In this document: positions 26,395 through 35,645 of the stretch, piece after piece
Numbering within the stretch: the stretch's first letter is position 1
Layout of the letters: the number at the start of each line of letters is the position of its first letter
Notes under the pieces: generated by a model
What the model saw: the letters and a program-made list of their open reading frames with translations, nothing else
The model's database searches: none
Told to the model about the DNA's origin: nothing
Position numbers and translations under genes: made by a program
Assembly (NCBI RefSeq): GCF_011947265.1
Contig: NZ_JAATHD010000003.1
Location: 1-64,000, forward strand
DNA length: 64,000 nt
DNA from: Paenibacillus sp. HB172176
GTDB lineage: Bacteria > Bacillota > Bacilli > Paenibacillales > Paenibacillaceae
Reading direction: 5' to 3'

Positions 26395-27162
26395 ATGCGC
26401 TTTAAGGATAAGGTTTGCGTCATTACGGGCGGGGGATCGGGCATCGGAGAAATCGCGGCGAAGAAGTTCGCGGAGGAGGGAGCTGCGGTCGTCATCGTCG
26501 ATCGGAATCTCGAGCAAGGGGATCGGGTGGCCGGAGAGATCCGTGGTCTCTATGGCGCTCGTTCCGCTCAAGCGGTACGGACGGATGTCTCCTCCGAGCG
26601 GGAGGTCCGCTCTCTGGCTGACGATATTCGGAAGGACTACCCTTCCGTGGATGTGCTCTACAACAATGCGGCGATGATCCTCCCGAAGCTGCTCGAGCAG
26701 GTGGAGGAGGACGAATGGTCGAAGGTGATCGACGTTAATCTGAAGAGCGTCTATCTCATGACGAAGCATTTCATCCCCATGCTGAGGGAGTCAAAGGGCA
26801 ATATCGTGAATATGTCCTCCTTGAACGGATTGGTCGGTCAGAAGCAGAATGCGGTGTACGCCGCGACGAAGGGCGGAATTATCGCCATGACGAAAGCTCT
26901 TGCGCTTGACTACGCTGATGACGGCGTGCGCGTGAATTGCATCTGTCCTGCCGGCGTCATGACGCCGCTGCTGGAAACGTGGATCGAGAAGCAGCCAAAT
27001 CCGGCGGCGACGCATCAGCTTTTGAATGATATGCATGCGCTTGGAAGACCGGCTTATGGGGAGGAAATCGCGGATGCGGTGCTCTTCCTGGCAAGCGAAC
27101 AAGCGAAATTCATAACGGGACTCGCCATGCCGGTTGACGGCGGAGCATCCCTTGGTTATTAA
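26395..27162 (+). CDS. Second short-chain dehydrogenase/reductase of the sugar-acid cluster
   Basis: Classical SDR of 255 residues with TGGGSGIG, Ser141/142 and Tyr155/Lys159 (YAATK). Two different SDRs in one cluster fit the two NAD(P)-dependent steps of oxidative deoxy-sugar catabolism: aldose to lactone, and 2-keto-3-deoxy acid to 2,4-diketo acid. Which SDR does which step cannot be told. GGAGGAG precedes the ATG and the gene follows IclR by 19 nt. Confidence 0.85.
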   Translation: MRFKDKVCVITGGGSGIGEIAAKKFAEEGAAVVIVDRNLEQGDRVAGEIRGLYGARSAQAVRTDVSSEREVRSLADDIRKDYPSVDVLYNNAAMILPKLLEQVEEDEWSKVIDVNLKSVYLMTKHFIPMLRESKGNIVNMSSLNGLVGQKQNAVYAATKGGIIAMTKALALDYADDGVRVNCICPAGVMTPLLETWIEKQPNPAATHQLLNDMHALGRPAYGEEIADAVLFLASEQAKFITGLAMPVDGGASLGY

Positions 27163-27192
27163 CTAAGGCTTACAACAACGGAGGAAATAGAA

Positions 27193-28290
27193 ATGAAGAT
27201 TGTCAGCGCTGAAAGCTTTATTCTGCATGTGCCCATTACGCCACCGATTACCGACGCGATTAATGTCGCCACCCATTGGGGCGTTACCGGCATTCGCATA
27301 ATGACGGACGAAGGCATTACCGGTTACGGCTACACGGGCACCTGCGCCAAAGGAGACGAGATGATCGCCCAGACGATCGATCATTATTACGCTCCGGCAT
27401 TAATCGGCAAGGATCCTTTTATGGTGAAGCAAATTTGGGAGGAGCTGCGCTTCGGCCCGATGCATTGGATCGGCAGAGCCGGCGTCGTTCATATGGCGCT
27501 TGCGGCGGTCGATATCGCTCTTTGGGATATTATGTCGAAGGCTTCGAACAAGCCGCTCTGGCAATATCTTGGCGGACATAAGCCGGAGAAGATCAAGGCT
27601 TATAATACGAATGGCGGCTGGCTGAACTGGAGCAAGGAACGCCTGATTTCGGATATGAGCAGCATTCTCGAGGAAGGCTTCACCGCAGTGAAGATGAAGG
27701 TGGGCTTGCCGGATTCGCGCGAAGACTTCGACCGTGTCCGCGCGGTTCGAAAGGCCATCGGCGACGACGTCGGACTGATGATCGATGTGAATCAGCAGTG
27801 GAATATTACGACGGCGATGACCTGGGGCAAGAAGCTCGAGCAGTTCGATCTTATCTGGCTGGAGGAGCCCCTCAATCCGGATGATATCGGCAATCATCGC
27901 AAGCTTGCGGATGAGCTGAATGTTCCGATCGCGCTCGGGGAGCATGTGTACAATAAATATGCGTTCCGCGATTATATCGAGCGCGGCGCGGTCGAATATG
28001 TGCAGGTCGATGTTACTCGAGTTGCCGGCATAACGGAATGGCAGCAGGTGGCTGGCCTTGCCGCCGCCTATGACTTGCCGGTCTGTCCTCATGTGGGAGA
28101 CATGGGTCAGATTCATCAGCATTTGGTCGCGGCTACCCCGAACGCCGTCATGCTGGAGTATATTCCGTGGATTCGTCATATCTTTGAAGAGCCAGCTACG
28201 GTGAAGGACGGCTATTATGTGCTTCCGCAGCAGCCCGGCGCTTCAACTACGATCATTCCGCGTTATTTCGAGGAATATAGGGTCAAGTAA
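27193..28290 (+). CDS. Enolase-superfamily sugar-acid dehydratase (mandelate racemase/MLE type)
   Basis: 365 residues. The KxK pair (Lys167 and Lys169 in TAVKMKVG), magnesium ligands Asp198 (MIDVN), Glu224 (LEEPL) and Glu250 (LGEH), and His300 (CPHVGD) are all visible. The fold is the mandelate racemase/muconate lactonising type, with an N-terminal capping domain. In this setting it is most likely an aldonate dehydratase such as L-fuconate or L-rhamnonate dehydratase, feeding the FAH hydrolase and an SDR. It ends with a strong terminator. Confidence 0.85.
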   Translation: MKIVSAESFILHVPITPPITDAINVATHWGVTGIRIMTDEGITGYGYTGTCAKGDEMIAQTIDHYYAPALIGKDPFMVKQIWEELRFGPMHWIGRAGVVHMALAAVDIALWDIMSKASNKPLWQYLGGHKPEKIKAYNTNGGWLNWSKERLISDMSSILEEGFTAVKMKVGLPDSREDFDRVRAVRKAIGDDVGLMIDVNQQWNITTAMTWGKKLEQFDLIWLEEPLNPDDIGNHRKLADELNVPIALGEHVYNKYAFRDYIERGAVEYVQVDVTRVAGITEWQQVAGLAAAYDLPVCPHVGDMGQIHQHLVAATPNAVMLEYIPWIRHIFEEPATVKDGYYVLPQQPGASTTIIPRYFEEYRVK

Positions 28291-28296
28291 GAGGAG

Positions 28297-28328
28297 AAAG
28301 GTACGCTTGCAACCGCAAGTGTACCTTT
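28297..28328 (+). terminator. Terminator after the sugar-acid cluster
   Basis: AAAGGTACGCTTGC pairs with GCAAGTGTACCTTT (one G-T wobble) around a 4-nt loop. It separates the catabolic cluster from the GH95 gene. Confidence 0.75.
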
Positions 28329-28361
28329 ACTCGTTCAGCCGTTCCCGTTACGCTTTGGAAG

Positions 28362-28375
28362 AGAAAGCGCTCACA
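28362..28375. promoter_or_regulatory. Probable CcpA (cre) site upstream of the GH95 gene
   Basis: AGAAAGCGCTCACA matches cre TGWAARCGYTWWCA at 12 of 14 positions, 26 bp before the GH95 start. This fits catabolite repression of a glycosidase. Confidence 0.55.
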
Positions 28376-28401
28376 ATAAAGCGATGACGGGAAGGTGCTG
28401 C

Positions 28402-30714
28402 ATGAGTAAGTTGAAGCTAAGCTATTCGGGTCCTGCGCGGAGCTGGTCGCAAGGACTGCCCATAGGGAATGGACGTTTGGGAGCGGTTGTGCAAAGCGGG
28501 GTCGAAACAGAGAGCTGGAGCATGACGGAGATTACGTATTGGTCCGGGAAGCCGGAAAAGCTTGAGGATTTAGGGAAGGGCAAGTCGGCATTGGCAGAAA
28601 TGAGAGAAGCGTTCTTCGCGGAGGAGTATGAGCGCGGAGAAGAGCTAGCGCAGCGGTATTTGCAGCCGGAGAAGGGCAATTTCGGCACGAATCTGACGCT
28701 TGCGGATCTATGGATCGAATTCGAGGCTGCGGGCGTGGATATGCGCCGGGAGCTCGATCTGCAGGAGGCGATAGTCCGCGATACATGTGGAAGGAAGGAC
28801 GTCAGTCATTACAGGGAAACCTTCGCCACGCATGCGGACGGCATTATCGTGTCACGGTTCTTCGCCACGGAGCCGGGTTCGATTTCCTTTAAGCTGGGTT
28901 TGAATGGGAGAACATCTGCTTTCTCAGCTGTATACTCGAGCGACGGCTCGATTCAGTTCGCCGGCAAGGCTGTCGAGGATATGCACAGCGATGGCAGCTG
29001 CGGCGTTAAGGCGAGCGGAGAGCTGAGGCTTGTCGTGACGGGAGGGGAGCTGCTGAGGGAGGAGCACAGCTTGATCGTTCGCGGTGCGGACGAGGCCTTA
29101 CTGTATTGGGCAGCGGCTACCGATTACGGCAGCGTAGACGATGCATGGCAGCTCGAGAGCGGCAGGCTGATCGACAACGCGATTATGAAGGGGTACGAAC
29201 GGTTGAAGCGGGATCATATCGCGGATTACAGCAAGCTGTTTGACCGCGTGAGCCTGCGGCTTGGCGAAGGGGGTCGTTCTCATCTGCCTACGGACGAGCG
29301 AATTCGGAGGCTTATGGACGAAAGCGGAGAGGATTCGGAGCTGTTCGCTTTGTTTTACCAATATGGGCGTTATCTGACGATCGCGGGCTCGAGGGAGGAT
29401 TCCCCTCTGCCGATGAATCTGCAGGGCAATTGGAATGACGGGGAAGCGAACCGCATGCAGTGGAGCTGCGATTATCATCTCGATGTGAATACGCAGATGA
29501 ACTATTACCCGACGGAAGCGAGCAATCTTGCCGAATGCCATGTGCCGCTCATGACGTTCGTCAAGCGATTGTCGGAGTCGGGCCGCGAAGCGGCGAAGGC
29601 GTTCTACGGCTGCGAGGGCTGGGTTGCTCATGTCTTCACCAACGCATGGGGCTTCGCTTCGCCGGGCTGGGGCTTCAACTGGGGACTTAACGTCACCGGC
29701 GGATTATGGATCGCGGCGCATCTCATGGAGCATTATAAATATGGACGCGATTCCGAATTTCTCTCAGGCACCGCCTATCCCGTCTTGAAGGAAGCCGCTC
29801 TCTTCTTCCTTGATTATATGACGGTTCATCCGAAATACGGCTGGCTTGTAACCGGCCCTTCGAATTCGCCCGAGAACAGCTTCTATGTCGGCGGTGAGAC
29901 CGGCAAAGAATACGCGCTGTCCATGGGCTCGACCATGGATCAGATGCTGGTGCGGGAGCTGTTCGAATTCTGCCTGGCATCCGCGGAAGAGCTCGATAAG
30001 GATGAGGAATTGCGGAATCGGCTTCGCGGGGCGATCGAGCTGCTGCCTCCGCTGCAAATCGGCGAACGGGGACAATTGCAGGAATGGCTGGAGGATTATG
30101 GCGAAGCGCAGCCCGATCACAGGCATATGTCTCACCTATACGGACTGTATCCAGGCAATCAGGTTACACCGTATGGAACGCCGAAGCTGAGCGAGGCGTT
30201 GAGAAAAACACTCGAGAATCGGATGAGTCGGGCCGAGCTGGAGGATGTCGAATTCACGCTGGCACTCTTCGCTTCCGGGTTCGCGAGATTGCGAGACGGC
30301 GATAATGCGCATAAGCAGCTCTCCTACTTGCTCGGGCAGTTGTGCTTCGATAATCTGTTCACCTATTCGAAGGCGGGCATTGCGGGAGCGGAATCGAATA
30401 TTTTCGTCATTGACGGCAATTTCGGCGGAACGGCGGCTATTGGCGAAATGCTGATGCAGAGCCACGCGAATGAGATAGATCTGCTGCCAGCTCTTCCGAA
30501 AGCGTGGGATTCCGGACAGGTTGCGGGACTTCGCGCGCGGGGGAATTGCGAGGTGGATATGGTTTGGAGCGGCGGGAAGCTTGTCGAGGCTGTGCTTAAG
30601 CCGTCGTCGAACGGGACGGTTCGAGTCCGCTGCGGCGAGTTGACGGCGGAGCTGAGCATGGAAGCGGGCAGAGCGTATCCCCTCGACGGGCAGCTATGTA
30701 TGATGCAGCGCTGA
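28402..30714 (+). CDS. GH95 glycoside hydrolase (probable alpha-L-fucosidase)
   Basis: About 770 residues, the usual GH95 length. The N-terminal beta domain begins with SYSGPARSWSQGLPIGNGRL, the GH95 signature. The alpha/alpha barrel contains HLDVNTQMNYYPTEASNLAE, including the two catalytic-site Asn residues typical of the family, GPSNSPENSF with the general-acid Glu region, and HRHMSHLYGLYPG. No signal peptide is visible, so it should act in the cytoplasm on imported oligosaccharides. ATG 28402 follows GGAAGGTG; ATG 28384 upstream is less likely. GH95 also includes alpha-L-galactosidases. Its neighbour cluster fits L-fucose oxidation. The stop codon lies inside the first hairpin of the 51-bp repeat array. 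Confidence 0.9.
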   Translation: MSKLKLSYSGPARSWSQGLPIGNGRLGAVVQSGVETESWSMTEITYWSGKPEKLEDLGKGKSALAEMREAFFAEEYERGEELAQRYLQPEKGNFGTNLTLADLWIEFEAAGVDMRRELDLQEAIVRDTCGRKDVSHYRETFATHADGIIVSRFFATEPGSISFKLGLNGRTSAFSAVYSSDGSIQFAGKAVEDMHSDGSCGVKASGELRLVVTGGELLREEHSLIVRGADEALLYWAAATDYGSVDDAWQLESGRLIDNAIMKGYERLKRDHIADYSKLFDRVSLRLGEGGRSHLPTDERIRRLMDESGEDSELFALFYQYGRYLTIAGSREDSPLPMNLQGNWNDGEANRMQWSCDYHLDVNTQMNYYPTEASNLAECHVPLMTFVKRLSESGREAAKAFYGCEGWVAHVFTNAWGFASPGWGFNWGLNVTGGLWIAAHLMEHYKYGRDSEFLSGTAYPVLKEAALFFLDYMTVHPKYGWLVTGPSNSPENSFYVGGETGKEYALSMGSTMDQMLVRELFEFCLASAEELDKDEELRNRLRGAIELLPPLQIGERGQLQEWLEDYGEAQPDHRHMSHLYGLYPGNQVTPYGTPKLSEALRKTLENRMSRAELEDVEFTLALFASGFARLRDGDNAHKQLSYLLGQLCFDNLFTYSKAGIAGAESNIFVIDGNFGGTAAIGEMLMQSHANEIDLLPALPKAWDSGQVAGLRARGNCEVDMVWSGGKLVEAVLKPSSNGTVRVRCGELTAELSMEAGRAYPLDGQLCMMQR

Positions 30715-30959
30715 AATTCAGCGCTGGATAGCTGAAGAGCCGCGCCGTCGAGCCTGCAGCGCTGGAAACCAACGCTGGAGAGCCGAAGAGCCGCGCGCCC
30801 GAGGCTGTAACGCTGAAGATCAGCACTGGAGAGCCGAAGAGCCGCGCGCCCGAGGCTGTAACGCTGAAGATCAGCGCTGGGGAGCCGAAGAGCTGCGCCT
30901 CCGAGTCTGCAGCGCCGGAAATCAGCGCTGGAGAGCCCGCTACAGTTCAGCGCACAGCT
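30705..30959. repeat. Tandem 51-bp hairpin repeat array, family C (five units)
   Basis: Five units of exactly 51 bp. Each has a GC or GT dinucleotide, a 19-nt palindrome (for example AGCGCTGAAATTCAGCGCT), then GGAG or a one-base variant, then a 26-nt spacer ending in CT. The first palindrome contains the stop codon of the GH95 gene. Unit 2 shows a G-C pair replacing A-T in the stem. The last spacer is degenerate. The same frame is found at 48964 and 49262 with different sequence. Confidence 0.9.
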
Positions 30960-31320
30960 GGATGTATGCTGAACAGGAATTCCTCCCGTATAATTCTCGG
31001 AATAAGGGCTAATTTGTATTTCTACTGGAAAATGTCCAGCATATTGGGCGGATCCCCTCTGCATGATGCAAGTTAGAGGAAATAAGCTGGAGTTATTCCT
31101 GTATATCAAGAGCTGCGGCGGAAAATGAACAAATATACGGGACAATTTCCAGTAAAATAAGCGATCAAGTCAAATCTGCGTTCATGATGCTTACTGTCGA
31201 GCGGAACAGATTATGTATACCTTGCGCTCGCAACGAAAGCTGCACAGTAAGGAATAGCCACATCAATTCAGTAATCAAGACCAATTGAAATATATCCAGT
31301 AACATCCACGAATAGCCAAG
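30960..31320. other. Non-coding stretch with long imperfect inverted repeat
   Basis: No gene seen. TACTGGAAAATGTCC (31023-31037) pairs with GGACAATTTCCAGTA (31140-31154) with one mismatch, about 100 bp apart. Between them are AT-rich direct-repeat-like pieces. This could be a folded RNA or a small non-autonomous mobile element. No target duplication was identified. Confidence 0.5.
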
Positions 31321-31362
31321 AAAAGCAACTACATGCAAGGCAAGACCGTAGTTGCTTTTCTC
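31321..31362 (+). terminator. Strong terminator upstream of AraC/sensor regulator
   Basis: AAAAGCAACTAC (31321-31332) pairs with GTAGTTGCTTTT (31348-31359), a 12-bp perfect stem with flanking T. It isolates the regulator gene from upstream transcription. Confidence 0.7.
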
Positions 31363-31378
31363 ATGCAAACATGCGTTA

Positions 31379-31407
31379 TTGCATGAAACGAGAATTTTCG
31401 TTATGAT
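31379..31407 (+). promoter_or_regulatory. Promoter of AraC/sensor regulator and binding-protein gene
   Basis: TTGCAT (31379-31384), a 17-bp spacer and TATGAT (31402-31407). The spacer holds ACGAGAATTTTCGT, a near palindrome that could be a regulator site. Confidence 0.65.
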
Positions 31408-31460
31408 AGCGCTCTCAAGCATAACGGAAGTTTGTATCTACCAAGAACGGAGGATTCACC

Positions 31461-33767
31461 ATGACTAGGTATTCCAGAGTGTTTAGAAGCTTCCTAATCT
31501 CATACATTATCATTCTGATAATTCCTAGCCTTGCTGGATATATGTCTTACCGAACGGCGATTACCGTAACCCAGTCCCTCTCCATCGAGAACAGCGTTAC
31601 TCAGCTTCAGAAGAGCAAGGAGATTCTGGAGCGGAGAATGTCCGAGGTGGAGGGCTTTACAAGACAGCTCGCCATCAATCAGGATTTGAACGTGCTGATG
31701 AACGAGAATCCCACGGCGGAGAATCAGGCGAATGTATTCGGCATTTGGAAGATGATGAAGGATGTATTAAGCTTTGGCCAAACGAATGATTTCTTGCAGC
31801 ATTTTTTCGTCTATCTCCATAATTATAATGTTATTCTGACACCCGGCTCGGCCTATTTCCGTCCGGAGCATTATTACGACAGCTATCATTATGCGGATAT
31901 GCCCTTCGAGAATTGGAAGAGCGAGGTTCTGGAGAAAACGCATCGAAGCGAGATATTGCCGCTTCGTCCATTCATGAACAACAAAACGGATACGTCTGTT
32001 ATCACTTATATGCAGTCCTTGCCTCTCGACAGCTTCAATGATTCCTCGCCCGCAGTCGTTGTCGTCATTATTGATCAAAAGCTGATCACCAGTCTGTTGT
32101 CCGGCGTGACGGAGCGCTATAACGGCTGGGTGCATATTACGGATACGAGCGGCCAGACGATCGGCATTGGGGGCATAGAGGAAGAGGAAGCCGCCGAGCT
32201 TGCCGCGGACGCAGAGTTCGAGGAAGATAAGCAGAGTCAATTCTACAAGGATGATCTGGTCATTACGATTAAGTCGAGCGTGAACGGCTGGACCTATCAG
32301 GCGGGCATCCCGAGAGAAGTGTTAATGGAGAACGCGAACAAGATCAAATATATTACATGGAGCGTGACCGGAGCGGCTCTGCTCATCGGGTTAATCGTTG
32401 GTTTCTTGCTCTCCTACCGCAACAGCGCGCCCATTAACCGGATCATCGGCGTAATGAAAGAGCAATTCGGCCAGGAGGGGCAGGCCGCACCGAATGAATA
32501 TGATTTCCTGCACGGCAACATCGCGAAGATGATCAAGAACAATACGAGACTGGAATCGGAGCTGCATCGCCAGGCTCCGCTCATCAGGGACGCCTTCCTG
32601 AAGCGGCTGCTTGTCGGAGAATTTCAAACACGCGAAGAAATTATCGCGGCGGCGGTGCAATCGAATGCGGGTCTCAATGGCAATACCGGATATGTCGGCA
32701 TTCTTCAAGTGAACGGTTATTCGCTCATGGAGAGCGTCGAAATTCTGAACGAGCTGAACGCGGCTCGACTTATTTTGAAGCAGGCCTTGAACGACTCCCA
32801 AAGCGCAATTCGAATGACCGATATCGGCTCGGACAAAATCGTGTTCCTGTTCGCTTTTCCGGATAAAGCAACGGCTATTCAGATGGGCAAGGACGAGATA
32901 GCGAAAACCTTGCTTCATGTGTCCCGCCAAGTATTCATGGAATACCGCATATCGGTTACGGCGGTGCTGGGCGATTTGTTCGAATCGGTGACCGAGGTGA
33001 GCCAATCGTTCGAGCAGGCGAAGCAGACTCTGGAATACGCTTCGCATTTGAATAAGAAAGAGATATGCTGGTTCGAGGAGATGAGGCAGGACAGCGCTAC
33101 CTATTATTACCCGCTCGAGATGGAAACGAGGCTGATCAGCACGATTCGGGCGGGGGAGCTAGAAGAAACGAAACGGCATCTTCAAGCGATTTTTGCTCAA
33201 AACACGGAGCAAAGAGAGCTGTCCTTCGAGATGAAAATACAGCTCATCGGAGAGATGAAAGGCACGCTGCTGAAGCTTCTGGATCAGAAGACCTTCTCGG
33301 AATGGGAGCGGCTGGAGGCATTGAAAACCCGCATCATTGACATTCAGGTGACGGAATCCTATGAGAGCATTCATCATGAAATGATCGCGATTTCGGAAAT
33401 GCTGTGCGAGCTCATTCAAAGCAAGAAGAACGACAGTCATGTTCGCATGGTCGAGCAGATCAAAGCCTACATCGGAACCGCCTATCAGGATTCGGCGCTT
33501 ACGCTCTACAGAGTGGCCGAGCAGGTGGAACGGCCGGAGAAATATATATCCCAGCTGTTCAAGGAAGTAACGGGCATGAATCTATCCGATTATTTGGAGA
33601 AAATAAGAATGGATCATGCGGCCAGGCTGTTGCGCGAGAACGACCGAACAATCGACGATATTGCCGCGCAATCGGGCTACAACAGCTCCCATTCCTTCCG
33701 AAGGGCGTTCAAGCGGGTGACGGGCGTATCGCCGAGCGTGTTCAGGCAATCGATCGAGGATGAGTAA
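31461..33767 (+). CDS. Membrane-anchored AraC-family regulator with extracellular sensor domain
   Basis: 768 residues. A transmembrane helix (about 11-31), an extracellular sensor region (about 35-290), a second transmembrane helix (about 293-315), a cytoplasmic linker and a C-terminal AraC helix-turn-helix (about 665-765, with LYRVAEQVERPEKYISQLFK and IDDIAAQSGYNSSHSFRRAF). This architecture is common in Paenibacillaceae next to carbohydrate ABC genes. GGAGG precedes the ATG. It lies 13 nt before a solute-binding protein gene, which it probably activates. Confidence 0.9.
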   Translation: MTRYSRVFRSFLISYIIILIIPSLAGYMSYRTAITVTQSLSIENSVTQLQKSKEILERRMSEVEGFTRQLAINQDLNVLMNENPTAENQANVFGIWKMMKDVLSFGQTNDFLQHFFVYLHNYNVILTPGSAYFRPEHYYDSYHYADMPFENWKSEVLEKTHRSEILPLRPFMNNKTDTSVITYMQSLPLDSFNDSSPAVVVVIIDQKLITSLLSGVTERYNGWVHITDTSGQTIGIGGIEEEEAAELAADAEFEEDKQSQFYKDDLVITIKSSVNGWTYQAGIPREVLMENANKIKYITWSVTGAALLIGLIVGFLLSYRNSAPINRIIGVMKEQFGQEGQAAPNEYDFLHGNIAKMIKNNTRLESELHRQAPLIRDAFLKRLLVGEFQTREEIIAAAVQSNAGLNGNTGYVGILQVNGYSLMESVEILNELNAARLILKQALNDSQSAIRMTDIGSDKIVFLFAFPDKATAIQMGKDEIAKTLLHVSRQVFMEYRISVTAVLGDLFESVTEVSQSFEQAKQTLEYASHLNKKEICWFEEMRQDSATYYYPLEMETRLISTIRAGELEETKRHLQAIFAQNTEQRELSFEMKIQLIGEMKGTLLKLLDQKTFSEWERLEALKTRIIDIQVTESYESIHHEMIAISEMLCELIQSKKNDSHVRMVEQIKAYIGTAYQDSALTLYRVAEQVERPEKYISQLFKEVTGMNLSDYLEKIRMDHAARLLRENDRTIDDIAAQSGYNSSHSFRRAFKRVTGVSPSVFRQSIEDE

Positions 33768-33780
33768 GGAGTGACATCAG

Positions 33781-35406
33781 ATGAGAAGAAGAGCCGGCGC
33801 TTGGCTGACTGCGTTCATGCTGCTTTCTCTTCTTGCGGCATGCAGAGGCGCTTCCGACACGGAGGAGAAGGAAACGGACGTAATAGCGATCAAGGTCTTC
33901 GCGCAGCAGGAAGCAACGATAGATTTGGAGACGAATGCCTTCTCGAAGGAGCTCGAGCAGCGCTTCCACGCGGATTTCAATTGGATGGCGATCCCGTATG
34001 AAGGCGCAAAGGAGAAGCGTCAAATTTCGCTCGCCGGGGGAGATTACGCAGACGCGTATATTCTGACAACGTACATCGATCAGTTCTCGCAGGCCGACCT
34101 GCTGCGTTATGGCGAGGAAGGGGTATTGATCCCTTTGAATGATCTGATTGAGCAATACGCGCCCCATATTAAAGCCGCCATGGAGGAGAATGCGGCGCTG
34201 CGAGCCTTCAATACCGCTCCGAACGGCAATATCTACGGACTGGCCGGCTACAGCGAGTGCTATCATTGCTCGTATCCGAACAAGCTGTGGGTCAACACGA
34301 AGTGGCTAGAGCGTCTTGGTTTGGAGATGCCGGCTACGACGGAGGAATTCAAGAAGATGCTTCAGGCGTTCCAAACCCGGGATCCGAACGGCAACGGCGT
34401 GCGCGATGAAATTCCTCTCAGCGGCTCGACCGAGGATTTCGGGGTGCGGATTATTCCCTTCCTTATGAACGGGTTCATCTATGACGATGATAAGGATTAT
34501 CTGCAACTGGTCCAAGGCAAGGTGGATACGGTGGCGGACAAGCAGGAATGGCGCGAGGGCCTCTCTTACATCAAATCGCTCTATGACGAAGGTCTTATCG
34601 ATCCCGGCGCTTTCACGCAAAATTCGGAAGCGTATAAGAAAATCGGAGAGAATAAGGATGCGCAAATACTAGGAGCCGGCGCGGCCATGCATCCCGCCAT
34701 TTTCGTTGATTCGGGGCCGGATAATACGCGGAGCGCCGACTATAATCCGCTGCCGCCGCTTCGAGGACCCTATGCTTCCTATGCCACGTACAGCACGAAC
34801 GGCGTGTCCCCCGGCGCCAAATTCGTCATTACAGACAAAGCGAGCCCGGAGGCTCGAATCGCGCTCATTCAGATGGCGGATTATATGTATACGCCGGAAG
34901 GTCAAGCACATGCCGAGGTAGGCGTCGAGGGCCTGGATTGGAGAAAGCCGATTGCCGGCGAAGAGGCGTTGAATCCGGATGCGGAGCCTAGATTCACGCG
35001 AATCGAGACGAAGGAGGGGGATGCTCCCCATAATTCGGGCTGGAGCGGGATGGGTCATTTCTACATGCCGAAGACGTATCGCGACAGTTGGGTGCAGGGA
35101 ACGGATATTTATGCGCCGGACGGCTATGAACGCAGGCTTCAGGAGGCGACGGAGCTGTATGAGGGACATGAACCCGAGGAGCTGCTGTCGGTGGAATCGC
35201 TATGGATCGATCCGTTGGCAGCTGACGAATTCAACTTTCTGCAGATTAATATTACGAATTATATCGAAGAGAACGCGCTTCAGTTCATTACGGGCCAGAA
35301 GAGCTTGAGCGCGGATTGGGATAATTATTTGCAAGGACTTCGGGATTTGAAAATCGCAAGATATATTGAAATCATGCAAGACGCTTACGATAAAGCAAAG
35401 CGCTGA
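33781..35406 (+). CDS. ABC solute-binding lipoprotein (LplA type), without adjacent permeases
   Basis: 541 residues. The signal peptide ends with the lipobox LLAAC. It is very similar along its whole length to the binding protein at 49621: shared stretches include AKEKRQISLA, YHCSYPNKLW against FHCSYPNKLW, PLSGSTEDFGVR and YDEGLIDPGAFTQN. No permease gene follows; a terminator lies directly after it. It may use the permeases encoded at 46834-48735 or at 41173-43031. The ligand is probably an oligosaccharide. Confidence 0.9.
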   Translation: MRRRAGAWLTAFMLLSLLAACRGASDTEEKETDVIAIKVFAQQEATIDLETNAFSKELEQRFHADFNWMAIPYEGAKEKRQISLAGGDYADAYILTTYIDQFSQADLLRYGEEGVLIPLNDLIEQYAPHIKAAMEENAALRAFNTAPNGNIYGLAGYSECYHCSYPNKLWVNTKWLERLGLEMPATTEEFKKMLQAFQTRDPNGNGVRDEIPLSGSTEDFGVRIIPFLMNGFIYDDDKDYLQLVQGKVDTVADKQEWREGLSYIKSLYDEGLIDPGAFTQNSEAYKKIGENKDAQILGAGAAMHPAIFVDSGPDNTRSADYNPLPPLRGPYASYATYSTNGVSPGAKFVITDKASPEARIALIQMADYMYTPEGQAHAEVGVEGLDWRKPIAGEEALNPDAEPRFTRIETKEGDAPHNSGWSGMGHFYMPKTYRDSWVQGTDIYAPDGYERRLQEATELYEGHEPEELLSVESLWIDPLAADEFNFLQINITNYIEENALQFITGQKSLSADWDNYLQGLRDLKIARYIEIMQDAYDKAKR

Positions 35407-35415
35407 TGAAACGAG

Positions 35416-35445
35416 ATCCCGGCTAATAGACAGCCGGGATTTTTA
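35416..35445 (+). terminator. Terminator after the binding-protein gene
   Basis: ATCCCGGCT pairs with AGCCGGGAT around 7 nt, followed by TTTTT. Confidence 0.85.
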
Positions 35446-35645
35446 TTGGTGTCCGCATATCGACTGGAGGGGCGGCTGCTTTCACGGACGTGATTATGCC
35501 CATGCAAGAAAATGATTATTCCCGGTTGCGCCCTGCGCATGGTAGCGTGTAGTCATTGGGCGCCCAATTTTTTCGTATTAGGAAAGGCGGCACATCTACT
35601 CGACACAAGGAAGCAAATCATTCCACGCATGAGAGGAGAAAAACA

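Noticed and set aside
30363..31145. A 260-residue minus-strand open frame with 17-residue repeats
   Set aside because: It exists because the repeat unit is 51 bp, a multiple of three; it runs antisense into the GH95 gene and has no ribosome site or recognisable domain.
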